Origin: Gammaproteobacteria bacterium
GTDB lineage: Bacteria; Pseudomonadota; Gammaproteobacteria; JASBUN01
Direction of reading: 5' to 3'
DNA length: 64,000 nt
Assembly: GCA_030147845.1 (NCBI GenBank)
Contig: JASBUN010000036.1
Location: 62,001-126,000, forward strand
Numbering within the stretch: the first letter of the stretch is position 1; each line of letters starts with the position of its first letter. Made by a program: the position numbers and the translations under genes. The notes beneath the pieces are model-generated. The model was not told the origin of the DNA and made no database searches. It worked only from the letters and a program-made list of their open reading frames with translations. Positions 7,697 to 16,166 of this stretch are shown piece by piece.

Positions 7697-9581
7697 CTGC
7701 CTGCTCAAGCGTCTCCCCTGCTTGCAACCACTGTTCCTCGCTATCGCGCAGCAATTGATCCACTCTCGCCTTATCCAATAGCAACTGCTTGACGCGTTCC
7801 TTGTTGGCGTCGGCGTAAAGCGACGGATCGAGTAGTTGTTGTTCGAGTGACTGCTGTTGCGCCGTTAACTCGTCCAAGGCCCGCTCCAATTGTTGCAAGC
7901 GCTGCCGCAAGGGCTGTAACCGGCGTCGCTGATCGGCGTCTTGCTGACGGCGCGCACGGCGTGCGTCGGCACCATTTGCCGGCGCCGGCGTGACGTCGGC
8001 CGTCGCATTACCGTCAGACGTCATCAGCCAACGCCGGTAATCGTCCAAGTCACCACCGAACGGCTTGGCCTCGCCATGCGCCACCAACATCAACGTATCG
8101 CTGACACTGCGCAACAAGTAACGGTCGTGCGATACCACCACCATGGCGCCGTCGAATTCCTGCAACGCCATGGTCAAGGCCAGGCGCGTGTCCAAATCCA
8201 GGTGATTGGTCGGCTCGTCCAGCAGCAACAGGTTGGGGCGTTCATACACCACCAACGCTAATACCAAGCGCGCCTTCTCGCCGCCGGAGAAACGCCCGGC
8301 AGGCGCTAGCGCCATGTCGCCACTGAAGCCGAACCCCCCCAGGTAATCGCGCGCCTGCTGCTCACCGATACCCGCATCAAGGCGACGCAAGTGCGCCAGC
8401 GCGGTGTCCCCGCCGTGCAATTGTTCGAGTTGATGTTGGGCGAAATAGCCGACACGCAATTGTTTCGACGCCGCGCGCATGCCACTGATGGGCGACAGGC
8501 TGCCGGCCAATAACTGCACCAAGGTCGATTTGCCGGCGCCGTTACGACCGAGCAGTCCGATGCGCGCGCCCGGCGCGAGAACCATGTTGACGTCTCCAAG
8601 CACCACCTTGCCGGCGTAACCGGCATCGACGTGCTCCAGTGTCAGCAAGGGATTCGGCAGCGCGTCGGGCGCACCGAAGCGGAAATGAAACGGCGAATCG
8701 ACATGCGCCGGCGCTATGCGCTGCAATCGCTCCAACGCTTTCAGGCGACTCTGTGCCTGACGCGCCTTACTGGCCTTGGCGCGAAAACGATCGACATAGC
8801 TTTGCATGTGGTCGATTTCACGCTGTTGCTTTTCATGACTCGCCTGTTGCTGTGCCAGCGCCTCGGCCCGCTGGCGCTCGAAGGCGGAATAGTTGCCGCT
8901 GTACAGGCGGATGCCCTGCTCGGCAAAATGGCAGATGTATTCGACCACTTCGTCGAGAAAGTCGCGATCGTGCGAAATCAGCACCAAGGTGCCAGCATAG
9001 GCACGCAACCAGTCCTGCAACCAAATAACCGCATCCAGGTCGAGGTGATTGGTTGGCTCATCAAGTAACAGGAGGTCGGATCGGCACATCAGCGCTTGCG
9101 CCAGATTCAGGCGCATACGCCAACCGCCGGACAAGGTGCGCACCGCTTGCTGCTCTTGCGAGGCAGTAAAACCCAAACCACGCATCAAGCGCGCCGCGCG
9201 CGCCGCGGCGGTGTAACCATCGATGATCTCCAGCAGGCTGTGGCCGTGCGCTTCGCGCAGTCCGTCGCCGGCTGCGCGCGCCGCATTCAACTCGCTTTGT
9301 ATGCGACGCAACTCGGTATCGCCGTCCATGACATATTCGATCGCCGGACGATCGACCGCCGGGGTCTCTTGCGCCACGTGTGCAATGACCCAATCATCGG
9401 GCAACTGCATGTCGCCGGCGTCGGCGTGCAGTTCGCCCCGCATCAACGCCAGCAGGCTCGATTTGCCGGTGCCGTTGGCGCCGGTAATACCTACTTTGTA
9501 GCCGGCGTGTACGCGCAGGTTGACGTCCTGAAACAACAGCCGTGTACCACGGCGTAATGACACCGAACGTAGACTCAGCAT
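7680..9581 (-). CDS. yheS: ABC-F family ATPase YheS
   Basis: 633 aa, soluble, with two ABC domains in tandem. Domain 1 has Walker A GANGTGKSS near residue 35, signature LSGGWRMRLNLAQAL and Walker B LLLLDEPTNHLDL. A charged linker QQASHEKQQREIDHMQSYV follows. Domain 2 has GRNGAGKST, FSGGEKARLVLAL and LLLLDEPTNHLDL. A C-terminal coiled coil (QRRRLQPLRQRLQQLERALDEL) completes the YheS/Uup-like layout. ABC-F proteins have no membrane segments; they bind the ribosomal E site and affect translation elongation. The N-terminal MLSLRSVSLRRGTRLLF and the length fit YheS better than EttA (about 555 aa). It is convergent with the upstream exported-protein gene. Confidence 0.92.
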   Translation of the reverse strand: MLSLRSVSLRRGTRLLFQDVNLRVHAGYKVGITGANGTGKSSLLALMRGELHADAGDMQLPDDWVIAHVAQETPAVDRPAIEYVMDGDTELRRIQSELNAARAAGDGLREAHGHSLLEIIDGYTAAARAARLMRGLGFTASQEQQAVRTLSGGWRMRLNLAQALMCRSDLLLLDEPTNHLDLDAVIWLQDWLRAYAGTLVLISHDRDFLDEVVEYICHFAEQGIRLYSGNYSAFERQRAEALAQQQASHEKQQREIDHMQSYVDRFRAKASKARQAQSRLKALERLQRIAPAHVDSPFHFRFGAPDALPNPLLTLEHVDAGYAGKVVLGDVNMVLAPGARIGLLGRNGAGKSTLVQLLAGSLSPISGMRAASKQLRVGYFAQHQLEQLHGGDTALAHLRRLDAGIGEQQARDYLGGFGFSGDMALAPAGRFSGGEKARLVLALVVYERPNLLLLDEPTNHLDLDTRLALTMALQEFDGAMVVVSHDRYLLRSVSDTLMLVAHGEAKPFGGDLDDYRRWLMTSDGNATADVTPAPANGADARRARRQQDADQRRRLQPLRQRLQQLERALDELTAQQQSLEQQLLDPSLYADANKERVKQLLLDKARVDQLLRDSEEQWLQAGETLEQAERNPD

Positions 9582-9624
9582 GGCGTCATCGCGACATCAG
9601 CCGCCGCCCGCATGCGGCGCCCAT

Positions 9625-10497
9625 TCACAGCGCGCGCGCCGGTAAATGGCGAACATAAACGGCAAGCACACCGGCTGCGCACACCAACAATGCGCCGAGC
9701 AACGATATGCCGTCCGGCACCTCGCCCCAGTACAGCCAGCCGAACAGTCCGGCGAACACCACCACCGCGTACGCCAGCGGCGCCACCCGCACCGCCGGCG
9801 CGTAAGAGTATCCGCGCGCCAATAGTAATTGCCCACCGGTGCCAAACAGTCCGATCAATGCCAGCGGCAGCCATGCTTCCGGCGCCGGCGTGACCCATGC
9901 CCACAGCAGCGGCACGGCCGATACCGTGGTCGAAAGCACACCAAAGTAAAATACCGTGCGCGCCGCCGGCTCGGTCGCGGACAGGCGCCGGAGCGTGACG
10001 AAGGCCAACGCGGTAAAGATGCCGGCTGCCCAGCCGATCAGCGCAGCCGGCTGCAGCAAACCACTGCCCGGCTTCAGGATCAGCGCAACGCCGATAAAAC
10101 CGATCGGAATCGCATAGCGCACGGTTTTCGGCATCGGCTCGGACAACCACAGGGCGGCGATGAAAGGCACATACAACGGTGCGGCGTAATTGAGTAACAC
10201 GGCGTCGGACAAAGACAGGTGACCGACGGCGTAGAAATAACAATACATCGCACTGAGTCCAAAAAAAGTACGGAATAAATGTAATCGTAATTGTCCGGTG
10301 TGCAAGGCGCCCAATCCACGGCGCATCAGCCAGGGCAACAACGCCAGCAAGCCAAAAAGATTGCGGAAGAAAACCACCATTTCGTTGGGCAAGTGTAAGG
10401 CGACCGCCTTGACCATGGCGCCGGAGGCGGCAAACAGCAGCGCTGACGCCAAGGTCAGTAGCGCAGCGCGCGGAAAATTGTCGCGATTCGTATCCAT
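9625..10497 (-). CDS. DMT superfamily (EamA) inner-membrane transporter
   Basis: 290 aa, strongly hydrophobic, about ten membrane helices in two EamA repeats. The first begins AALLTLASALLFAASGAMVKAV and the second, after residue 145, contains LIGWAAGIFTALAFVTLRRLSATEPA. FFRNLFGLLALLPWL and YTYAPAVRVAPLAYAVVVFAGL-type segments are characteristic. Members export amino acids, metabolites or drugs; the substrate cannot be predicted. It lies 35 bp downstream of the SirB2-like gene on the same strand and could be co-transcribed with it and with yheS. Confidence 0.87.
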   Translation of the reverse strand: MDTNRDNFPRAALLTLASALLFAASGAMVKAVALHLPNEMVVFFRNLFGLLALLPWLMRRGLGALHTGQLRLHLFRTFFGLSAMYCYFYAVGHLSLSDAVLLNYAAPLYVPFIAALWLSEPMPKTVRYAIPIGFIGVALILKPGSGLLQPAALIGWAAGIFTALAFVTLRRLSATEPAARTVFYFGVLSTTVSAVPLLWAWVTPAPEAWLPLALIGLFGTGGQLLLARGYSYAPAVRVAPLAYAVVVFAGLFGWLYWGEVPDGISLLGALLVCAAGVLAVYVRHLPARAL

Positions 10498-10531
10498 TAC
10501 CCGAGCATGGTACGCCAGCGGGCGCGCATGT

Positions 10532-10915
10532 TCAGGCCAGGATCGACAACGGGTTGCGCGTTACCGCCACGGACACGATGTAGGCAAATACCAGCAACGC
10601 CAATAACCACGCGCTGACGCGAATTTTGCGCGTGCGCCCGTAGCGTAGTGCGATCATGCCCAACGCAATATAGGCGATCAAGCCAAGCACTTTGGCCGTA
10701 AGCCATGCTTGTTGTAACGGGTACTGCGATGACATGACCGCGAGCGCCACGGCACTGGCGAGCAAAACCGTATCGACCGCGTGCGGCACCACCTTGACCC
10801 ACCGGCGCTGTAAGCGTGCGGAATCGGTCATCATCCACACGCCACGAACGGTAAAGAGCGTGATGCTGGTGGCCACGCTTAAAACGTGGATAGCAAGAAC
10901 CCATTGCCAAGCCAT
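10532..10915 (-). CDS. SirB2-like small integral membrane protein
   Basis: 127 aa with four predicted membrane helices (WVLAIHVLSVATSITLFTVRG, AVDTVLLASAVALAVM, AWLTAKVLGLIAYIALGMIAL, VSAWLLALLVFAYIVSVAVT). The arrangement KVVPHAVDTVLLASAVAL followed by LTAKVLGLIAYIALG is typical of the SirB2/invasion-gene-expression-upregulator family, now regarded as a small membrane protein of uncertain role. It is divergent from the GST gene across 216 bp. Confidence 0.8.
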   Translation of the reverse strand: MAWQWVLAIHVLSVATSITLFTVRGVWMMTDSARLQRRWVKVVPHAVDTVLLASAVALAVMSSQYPLQQAWLTAKVLGLIAYIALGMIALRYGRTRKIRVSAWLLALLVFAYIVSVAVTRNPLSILA

Positions 10916-11131
10916 TCGACTGATCTACTCTCTGGTGATTGCATTAATCGGCGCGCGCCAGTGTAGCAGTCGAGCGAGCCCGACGAACAGCTACACCGGC
11001 AACAGCGCCGTGCGCATCGACACTAACGTATAAGACGATAGTCTGATAAACTAACAGGCATTGCGCCGGGCCACAAAGCCGCCCGCGACCGATGCACGAC
11101 CCGCGCTTACGCCGACCTGGGAGATGCCTCC

Positions 11132-11845
11132 GTGACCAACATAGTAACGCTCAAACCGAGTCCGCCGTTGCGCCTCTATAGCGCACAAGTCTGTCCATTC
11201 GCCCATCGCGTACGTTTGGCGCTGTTGGAAAAGCAGTTGCCCTTCGAGCGCACCGAAATTGATCTCGACGCGATGCCCGCCGAGTTCACGAAAATTTCCC
11301 CCTACAATAAAGTCCCCCTGCTCCAGCACGGCGACATTACGGTGTGGGAATCCAACATCATATTGCAGTACCTCGACGAAGCGTTCGCGCAACCTGCGCT
11401 GTTGCCGGCCGACGCCGGCGGCCGGGCACGGGCGCGGCTATGGATGGACTACGCCGACAATCAATTCCTGCCCTGGTTTTACAAACTACTGCTGGAACAG
11501 GATCGGGCCAAGCAATCGGAATTGGCGCAGCAACTCACGCAGGTACTGCGCCATATGAACGACGCCGGGCTCGGACACACAGCCGCGTATTGGTTGGGCC
11601 AAGAGCTGAGCCTGGTGGACCTGGCGTTCTATCCCTTCCTCGAACGCTTCACCGTACTGCAACACTATCGTGGCTACCGCATTGCCGACGACTGCACTCA
11701 CCTAAACCAATGGTTGCAACGTATGCGTGAGCGCCCATCGGTACGCGACAGCGGCGAGTCGGCGGACTACTATATCAGCCGCTACGCCGGTTATGCGGCC
11801 GGCAATCCCCGTAGTGATACGCCAAAACAGGCCGGGCAAGCATAG
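11132..11845 (+). CDS. Glutathione S-transferase family protein (SspA-like)
   Basis: 237 aa, GTG start with GGGAGATG just upstream. The thioredoxin-like N-terminal domain has LYSAQVCPFAHRVRLALLEK, with a CPFA active-site-like motif near residue 22, then the cis-Pro/ESN glutathione-binding region YNKVPLLQHGDITVWESNIILQYLDEAF. The C-terminal helical domain contains YWLGQELSLVDLAFYPFLERF, the GST N-capping motif region. The single Cys and overall length suggest an omega/beta-like or SspA-like GST with thiol transferase or disulfide-bond reductase activity rather than classical conjugation. It appears monocistronic. Confidence 0.85.
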   Translation: MTNIVTLKPSPPLRLYSAQVCPFAHRVRLALLEKQLPFERTEIDLDAMPAEFTKISPYNKVPLLQHGDITVWESNIILQYLDEAFAQPALLPADAGGRARARLWMDYADNQFLPWFYKLLLEQDRAKQSELAQQLTQVLRHMNDAGLGHTAAYWLGQELSLVDLAFYPFLERFTVLQHYRGYRIADDCTHLNQWLQRMRERPSVRDSGESADYYISRYAGYAAGNPRSDTPKQAGQA

Positions 11846-11971
11846 CGAAGCGCTGGTTTATTCGATCAAGGGTATTGGGCAAGCTGGAAGGCGGCGGCCG
11901 GCCTGGCCCAGGCGCGGTAAATGCACATTTTGAGCCGCTTTCCGTAGCGGCGAGTCTGGAATACGCCTACG

Positions 11972-12325
11972 GTGACAACATCAAGCGAGTGGTTCGTCTA
12001 CATCGTCGAGTGCCGCGACAGCACGTTATACACGGGTGTCGCGCGCGACCCGATGCGGCGCCTGCTGGAGCACAATGGCAGCCGTCGTGGCGCACGCTAC
12101 ACGCGCGCCAGACGCCCGGTAATATTAGTCTATGTCGAACCGGCACCTGACCGCAGCGCCGCGCTACGGCGCGAATCCAGCGTACGACACCTGCCTCGTC
12201 GGCAAAAAATCCGCTTGATCGTGTCCGCCTTCGATGAAGGCTTATCTCAACCGGCCGGCGTGCCGGCGTGCAAATCGGCGGTCGCGCGTCTACGCCGGGA
12301 ACTTCACAACGCCGGCAGCAACTGA
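11972..12325 (+). CDS. GIY-YIG nuclease family protein (YhbQ-like)
   Basis: 117 aa, GTG start. The GIY-YIG core FVYIVECRDSTLYTGVARDPMRRLLEHN occupies residues 8-36, with the conserved second-motif Tyr, Arg (DPMRR) and His. It is followed by GARYTRARRPVILVY. This is the single-domain UPF0213/YhbQ type, of uncertain cellular substrate, possibly in DNA repair. The usual catalytic Glu falls in the ALRRESSVRHLPRRQK helix. The gene converges on arfB. Confidence 0.88.
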   Translation: MTTSSEWFVYIVECRDSTLYTGVARDPMRRLLEHNGSRRGARYTRARRPVILVYVEPAPDRSAALRRESSVRHLPRRQKIRLIVSAFDEGLSQPAGVPACKSAVARLRRELHNAGSN

Positions 12326-12349
12326 TTGTTTGCGTCGCGCCCCACCGGA

Positions 12350-12781
12350 TCATTCGTGGCTAGGGCTCAAAGCACCGCGTAAGCGCTTCTTGGCCGATTT
12401 TTGGCGTTTTTGATCCAGACGACGACGCTTCGCCGCCAGCGACGGTCGCGTTTTACGACGCGTCTTCGGTAGTTCAGAAGCCCGTTGGAGCAAATCGGCT
12501 AGGCGTTGCAACGCATCCTGGCGGTTGCGGTCTTGAGTCCGAAAGCGGCGCGCGTCAATTACGATGACGCCTTCCAGCGTCGCGCGGCGTCCGGCCAGAT
12601 GGATTAACCGCTGTCGCACCGGCGGCGACAGCGAATCGCATCCTGCCGCATCGAAGCGCAGCTGTACCGCTGACGCCACCTTGTTGACGTTCTGGCCGCC
12701 GGGACCCGAGGCACGCACGAACTGCCATTCCACATCAGTGGAATCGATCGTTACCGCCCCCTCTTGTAACACAACCGACAA
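12350..12781 (-). CDS. arfB: Alternative ribosome-rescue factor ArfB (YaeJ), peptidyl-tRNA hydrolase
   Basis: 143 aa, TTG start after GGAG. The catalytic GGQ loop appears as RASGPGGQNVNKVASAV near residue 28, inside a single RF-like domain. The C-terminal third is very basic (RRKTRPSLAAKRRRLDQKRQKSAKKRLRG), the tail that enters the empty mRNA channel in ArfB. It releases nascent chains from ribosomes stalled without a stop codon. True release factors are ruled out by the length and the missing anticodon-like domain. Confidence 0.93.
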   Translation of the reverse strand: MSVVLQEGAVTIDSTDVEWQFVRASGPGGQNVNKVASAVQLRFDAAGCDSLSPPVRQRLIHLAGRRATLEGVIVIDARRFRTQDRNRQDALQRLADLLQRASELPKTRRKTRPSLAAKRRRLDQKRQKSAKKRLRGALSPSHE

Positions 12782-12827
12782 CAGCCGCTCCGTGCATACG
12801 CATAGGCGAGCCGCGGATAAGGCGGCC

Positions 12828-13118
12828 CTACTTGAATTTATAGAACGTCTGATTCAGATAAGCGACGACATCGTCCGCCTGCTGCTTGGTCAGCTTCACC
12901 CCGGCGGCCTTTTGGCAGCGACCAATCTGAGCGTGCAGCATGTCCAGCGATTTCATGCGGTGGTTCGGACGCGAGTAAACCTCGGTGCCATGACACGCGG
13001 TGCAGTGCTCCTGGACAATCTTCTTCCCTTGCGCGACGTCGGCCGCCCAGGCGCTCGAAGCCAAGCTCGCGCCGACCAGAAACGCGCTTGCCGCCGCCAC
13101 CGAAAATATGTGTTTCAT
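12828..13118 (-). CDS. Small periplasmic monohaem cytochrome c
   Basis: 96 aa. A signal peptide (residues 1-25, ending SAWA) precedes a single CTACH haem-attachment site near residue 39 and a C-terminal amphipathic helix KLTKQQADDVVAYLNQTFYKF typical of class I cytochromes c. Candidate axial Met residues are in NHRMKSLDMLH. It carries electrons in the periplasm, and the partner is unknown. A strong AGGAGG lies just before the ATG. It is divergent from rdgC. Confidence 0.88.
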   Translation of the reverse strand: MKHIFSVAAASAFLVGASLASSAWAADVAQGKKIVQEHCTACHGTEVYSRPNHRMKSLDMLHAQIGRCQKAAGVKLTKQQADDVVAYLNQTFYKFK

Positions 13119-13314
13119 AGCAACCTCCTGCAGTCATTCCGTGAAAGTTAATCGCGTCACAGTGTGAGCCTAAGCGCCGCCAAACACAACGGGGCGTAAG
13201 TCCGATGGCGGCCGCGACAACCATGACCAAGCTCGGGCTATGGCCTGGCGTACTGGCGCCGACACGCCGCATTGGGGGATAATTCCAGCCTTTGCCCCGG
13301 AGTGCAACCACACC

Positions 13315-14241
13315 ATGCTGTTCAAGAGTCTACGGCTTTTCCGTTTCACCAAATCGTTCGATCTGAGCCCCGAAGACATCCGAACTGCATTGGAATCCAA
13401 GCGTTTTCATGCCTGCGCCAGCAGCGAAATGTTCCGTTGCGGATGGACGTCGCCGCTCGGCCGGCGCGGCTCTGAACTCGTGCACGCGGCCGATGGCCGT
13501 ATCATGGTGTGTCTGCGCCGCGAGGACAAACTCCTGCCGGCGACCGTAATACGGCAAATGGTGGAGGAGAAAGTCGACGCCATCGAGCAGGCTGAAGGCC
13601 GCAAAGTGCGCCGCAAGGAACGCGATCGCCTGCGCGACGAAGTCACGCATGACTTGTTGCCGCGTGCGTTGGCTCGTTCGGCCTATACGTTCGCCTATAT
13701 CGCAGCGCGCGAGGGTTGGCTGGTCGTCAACAATGCCAGCGTCAAAAAGGCCGAGGAATTGGTCAGTTTGCTGCGTGAATCACTCGGCACTCTGCCGTTG
13801 CAGCCGTTGGAAATGAAAACCTCACCGGCCACGGTCATGACGCGCTGGCTACAGGGCGCCGATCTGCCGGCCGATTTTGCGCTCAGCGACGAATGTGAGC
13901 TGCGCGATATCGCCGACCAGGGCGCCCTGATCCGCTGTAAACGCCAAGACCTCGGCGCCGACGATGTGCAGGCCCTGCTCAACGGCGGACGACAGACCAT
14001 CAAACTCGCAATTGCATGGGAAGATCGGCTGTCCTGCGTGCTGAACGAGGATCTGTCGATGCGGAGGCTACGCTTCGAAGATGTCGTGCAGGAAGAGTTC
14101 GGTCAGATCGACCGCGACGACGAAGCGGCCTGCTTCGACGCCGAGTTTGCCATGATGGCGCTGGAACTAGCGCGGTTCATTACCCGGCTGACCGAAGCCT
14201 TCGGCGGTGAGGCACACGAAGACTACGCCCGTTCCGCTTAG
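13315..14241 (+). CDS. rdgC: Recombination-associated protein RdgC
   Basis: 308 aa from the ATG at 13315 (MLFKSLRLFRFT), which matches the family N-terminus and the usual length of about 303 aa; the frame opens at 13240 but the extra 25 residues are not conserved. Family blocks include FHACASSEMFRCGWTSPLG, VVRQMVEEKVDAIEQAEGRKVRRKE-like sequence, DLLPRALARSAYTFAYI, the segment QGAIIRCKRQDL-like at about 220, and LSCVLNEDLSMRRLRFEDV. RdgC is a nucleoid-associated ring protein that binds double-stranded DNA without sequence preference and modulates RecA-dependent recombination. Confidence 0.95.
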   Translation: MLFKSLRLFRFTKSFDLSPEDIRTALESKRFHACASSEMFRCGWTSPLGRRGSELVHAADGRIMVCLRREDKLLPATVIRQMVEEKVDAIEQAEGRKVRRKERDRLRDEVTHDLLPRALARSAYTFAYIAAREGWLVVNNASVKKAEELVSLLRESLGTLPLQPLEMKTSPATVMTRWLQGADLPADFALSDECELRDIADQGALIRCKRQDLGADDVQALLNGGRQTIKLAIAWEDRLSCVLNEDLSMRRLRFEDVVQEEFGQIDRDDEAACFDAEFAMMALELARFITRLTEAFGGEAHEDYARSA

Positions 14242-14598
14242 CACTCACCCGCTGTCGGTACCTAATTTAATCGGCGCCCCCGACCGTGCGGACGCCATCG
14301 GCAAAAACCGCCGTCGAAGAGCAATTCGTTCGCGCCGCCGCGTACGGCCGGGTCCTCGCCTTAATCAGGCGACCCATTCTCCGCTGCTGCGACGCGCAGC
14401 GCCAACTGCAAATCAATCCGCCTCGCGGCCAAAATCAGAAGAAAATCGAATCGATTTTCGCTGACCTTCGAGCCGACTTATCGATCACGCGTTTTTTCTG
14501 CCGCCAGCCCATCAATTTTTTTTAATTATCGTCTATTATATCTTGGTCAAGTTCGTTTGCCTTCATTAAAAATCCTACCTAGTAAGGAGGCATAACAT

Positions 14599-14742
14599 TT
14601 GTCACACCTGAGTTCCGACATCGCCGTTTGCTTGGTGGATGGCGTCCGCACGGAGCCGCTCGCTCTGTGTCTCCTGCCGTATCGGTCGGCAGAGCCTGGC
14701 CGGACGAGAGCGGCGAAACTGCTGTGCTGGCCTGCCCATTGA
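14599..14742 (+). CDS. Unrecognised 47-codon ORF in the liv operon leader
   Basis: A TTG at 14599 lies 8 bp after a perfect AAGGAGG (14584-14590) and opens a 47-codon frame ending in TGA at 14740-14742. The product begins MSHLSSDIAVCLVDGVRTEP, contains four Cys and no membrane segment, and matches no family I know. It ends about 80 bp before the binding-protein gene, within an otherwise unoccupied 580-bp leader preceded by an AT-rich stretch (14510-14560) with TATTATA, a probable promoter. The strong ribosome site is the main evidence. It could be a leader peptide or a small regulatory protein. Confidence 0.4.
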   Translation: MSHLSSDIAVCLVDGVRTEPLALCLLPYRSAEPGRTRAAKLLCWPAH

Positions 14743-14820
14743 GCGACCTCACTTCGATGATGCTCTTCCCGCGCCGCGGCTTCAAAATAATATATCGAGC
14801 CTAAAGGAGGTATTGGGATT

Positions 14821-16077
14821 ATGCGTGATCAAGACGGATTCGGAATAAGCCGCCGCGACTTGCTCAAGGCGGGCGTTGCCATCGGTGTCGGCACATTCCT
14901 TTATCCCGGCATCGGGGCGTTTGCAAAAAGCGATGATCCGGTCAAGATTGGGCACATCGATCCACAGACCGGCACCTATGCCGCACTCGGCGGCAGCCAA
15001 ATCGCCGGAGCTAAACTCGCTATTGATCAAATCAACGCCAAAGGTGGAATTCTCGGGCGTCCGGTACAGTTGCTCGTCGAAGACAGCGCCGCCAACGTCG
15101 GTCAGTCGGTACAGAAAGCGCGCAAACTGGTCAACCGCAACAAAGTGCACTTTCTGATGGGAGCGGTGTCGTCGGCGGTCGCCTTGGCGCTATCACAAGC
15201 CGCACACGATATGAATGTTTTATATCTGGATATCGGCGGCCATGCCGATGCGGTCACCGGCTCGAAATGTCACTGGAACACCTTCCGCACCTGCTCAACG
15301 ACCTGGTTGCTGACGGCGGGTGACTTCAAGACCATCTTCGACAAATTTGGCAAGAAGTGGTATTTCCTCACCCCCGACTACGCCTTCGGGCACGCCTTGC
15401 ATCGCGACTATGTGTCGCAGTTGAAGCAGGCCGGCGGCCAGGAATTAGGCAACGCATTGGCGCCGCTGGGGACAACCGATTTCTCGTCTTACCTGATCAA
15501 AGCCAAATCGACCAATCCGGACGTGCTGATCGTGCTGAACGCCGGCAACGACATGATCAATACCCTCAAACAAGCGACCCAGTTTGGGCTCAATAAAGAC
15601 ATGGCTGTGGGTGGCGCCATGATGGAAATGGAAGTGTTGGAGTCATTGCCGGAAGCGGCGCGCTACGGCTATTGGAATATGGAGTGGTACTGGCAGCAAC
15701 CCAATGTTCCGCACGTCAAGGAATTCGTCGACGCGTATAAAAAGCACAACGCTGATAAGGTTCCCACCGCCAGAAGCTGGTTCGGTTTCGCCAGCGCCCA
15801 TGCTTTAGCCTTGGCGGCGGAAAAGGCCAAGTCGCTCAACACCATGAAGGTTGTCAAAGCCCTGGAAGGCTTGGAGCTGCCGCCGGAAGTATCACTACAG
15901 CCGAATAAAGCGATTTACCGCGCCGGTGACCACCAATTGATCGGCAGCGAGTATCCCGGCCAAATCAACAAAAGTGGCAGTTATCCCAACCTGTTCGACG
16001 TCGCGGACGTAGTTGACGCCAGTAAGATCGCCCGCTCCGTCGAAGCGAAAGGCTGCAAGATGACCTATCCCTCGTGA
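14821..16077 (+). CDS. Branched-chain-type ABC transporter substrate-binding protein, Tat-exported
   Basis: 418 aa. The N-terminus has a twin-arginine signal (SRRDLLKAG, then a hydrophobic stretch ending GAFAKS), so the folded protein is exported by Tat. The mature part is a type I periplasmic binding fold: VKIGHIDPQTGTYAALGGSQ, GAKLAIDQINAKGGILGRPV, NKVHFLMGAVSSAVALALS, and a second lobe with LTPDYAFGHALHRDY. This family binds branched-chain amino acids, amides, urea or other small organics; the ligand here is not evident. AAAGGAGG sits 10 bp before the ATG. It is first in a complete five-gene operon, and a 14-bp hairpin after the stop probably raises its expression over the membrane components. 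Confidence 0.9.
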   Translation: MRDQDGFGISRRDLLKAGVAIGVGTFLYPGIGAFAKSDDPVKIGHIDPQTGTYAALGGSQIAGAKLAIDQINAKGGILGRPVQLLVEDSAANVGQSVQKARKLVNRNKVHFLMGAVSSAVALALSQAAHDMNVLYLDIGGHADAVTGSKCHWNTFRTCSTTWLLTAGDFKTIFDKFGKKWYFLTPDYAFGHALHRDYVSQLKQAGGQELGNALAPLGTTDFSSYLIKAKSTNPDVLIVLNAGNDMINTLKQATQFGLNKDMAVGGAMMEMEVLESLPEAARYGYWNMEWYWQQPNVPHVKEFVDAYKKHNADKVPTARSWFGFASAHALALAAEKAKSLNTMKVVKALEGLELPPEVSLQPNKAIYRAGDHQLIGSEYPGQINKSGSYPNLFDVADVVDASKIARSVEAKGCKMTYPS

Positions 16078-16086
16078 TGCGCCAAA

Positions 16087-16117
16087 TACGGATCGGCGGC
16101 GATGCCGCCGATCCGTA
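16087..16117 (+). promoter_or_regulatory. Strong intercistronic hairpin after the binding-protein gene
   Basis: A perfect 14-bp stem (16087-16100 with 16104-16117) with a 3-nt GAT loop. It has no T-run downstream, so it is probably not a full terminator. A hairpin here is typical of ABC operons, where it protects the binding-protein message from 3' exonucleases or attenuates read-through. Confidence 0.7.
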
Positions 16118-16166
16118 ATTTCATCCCCCATCCAACTGACTCCATCTTTACGATCGGGAGCACGCT

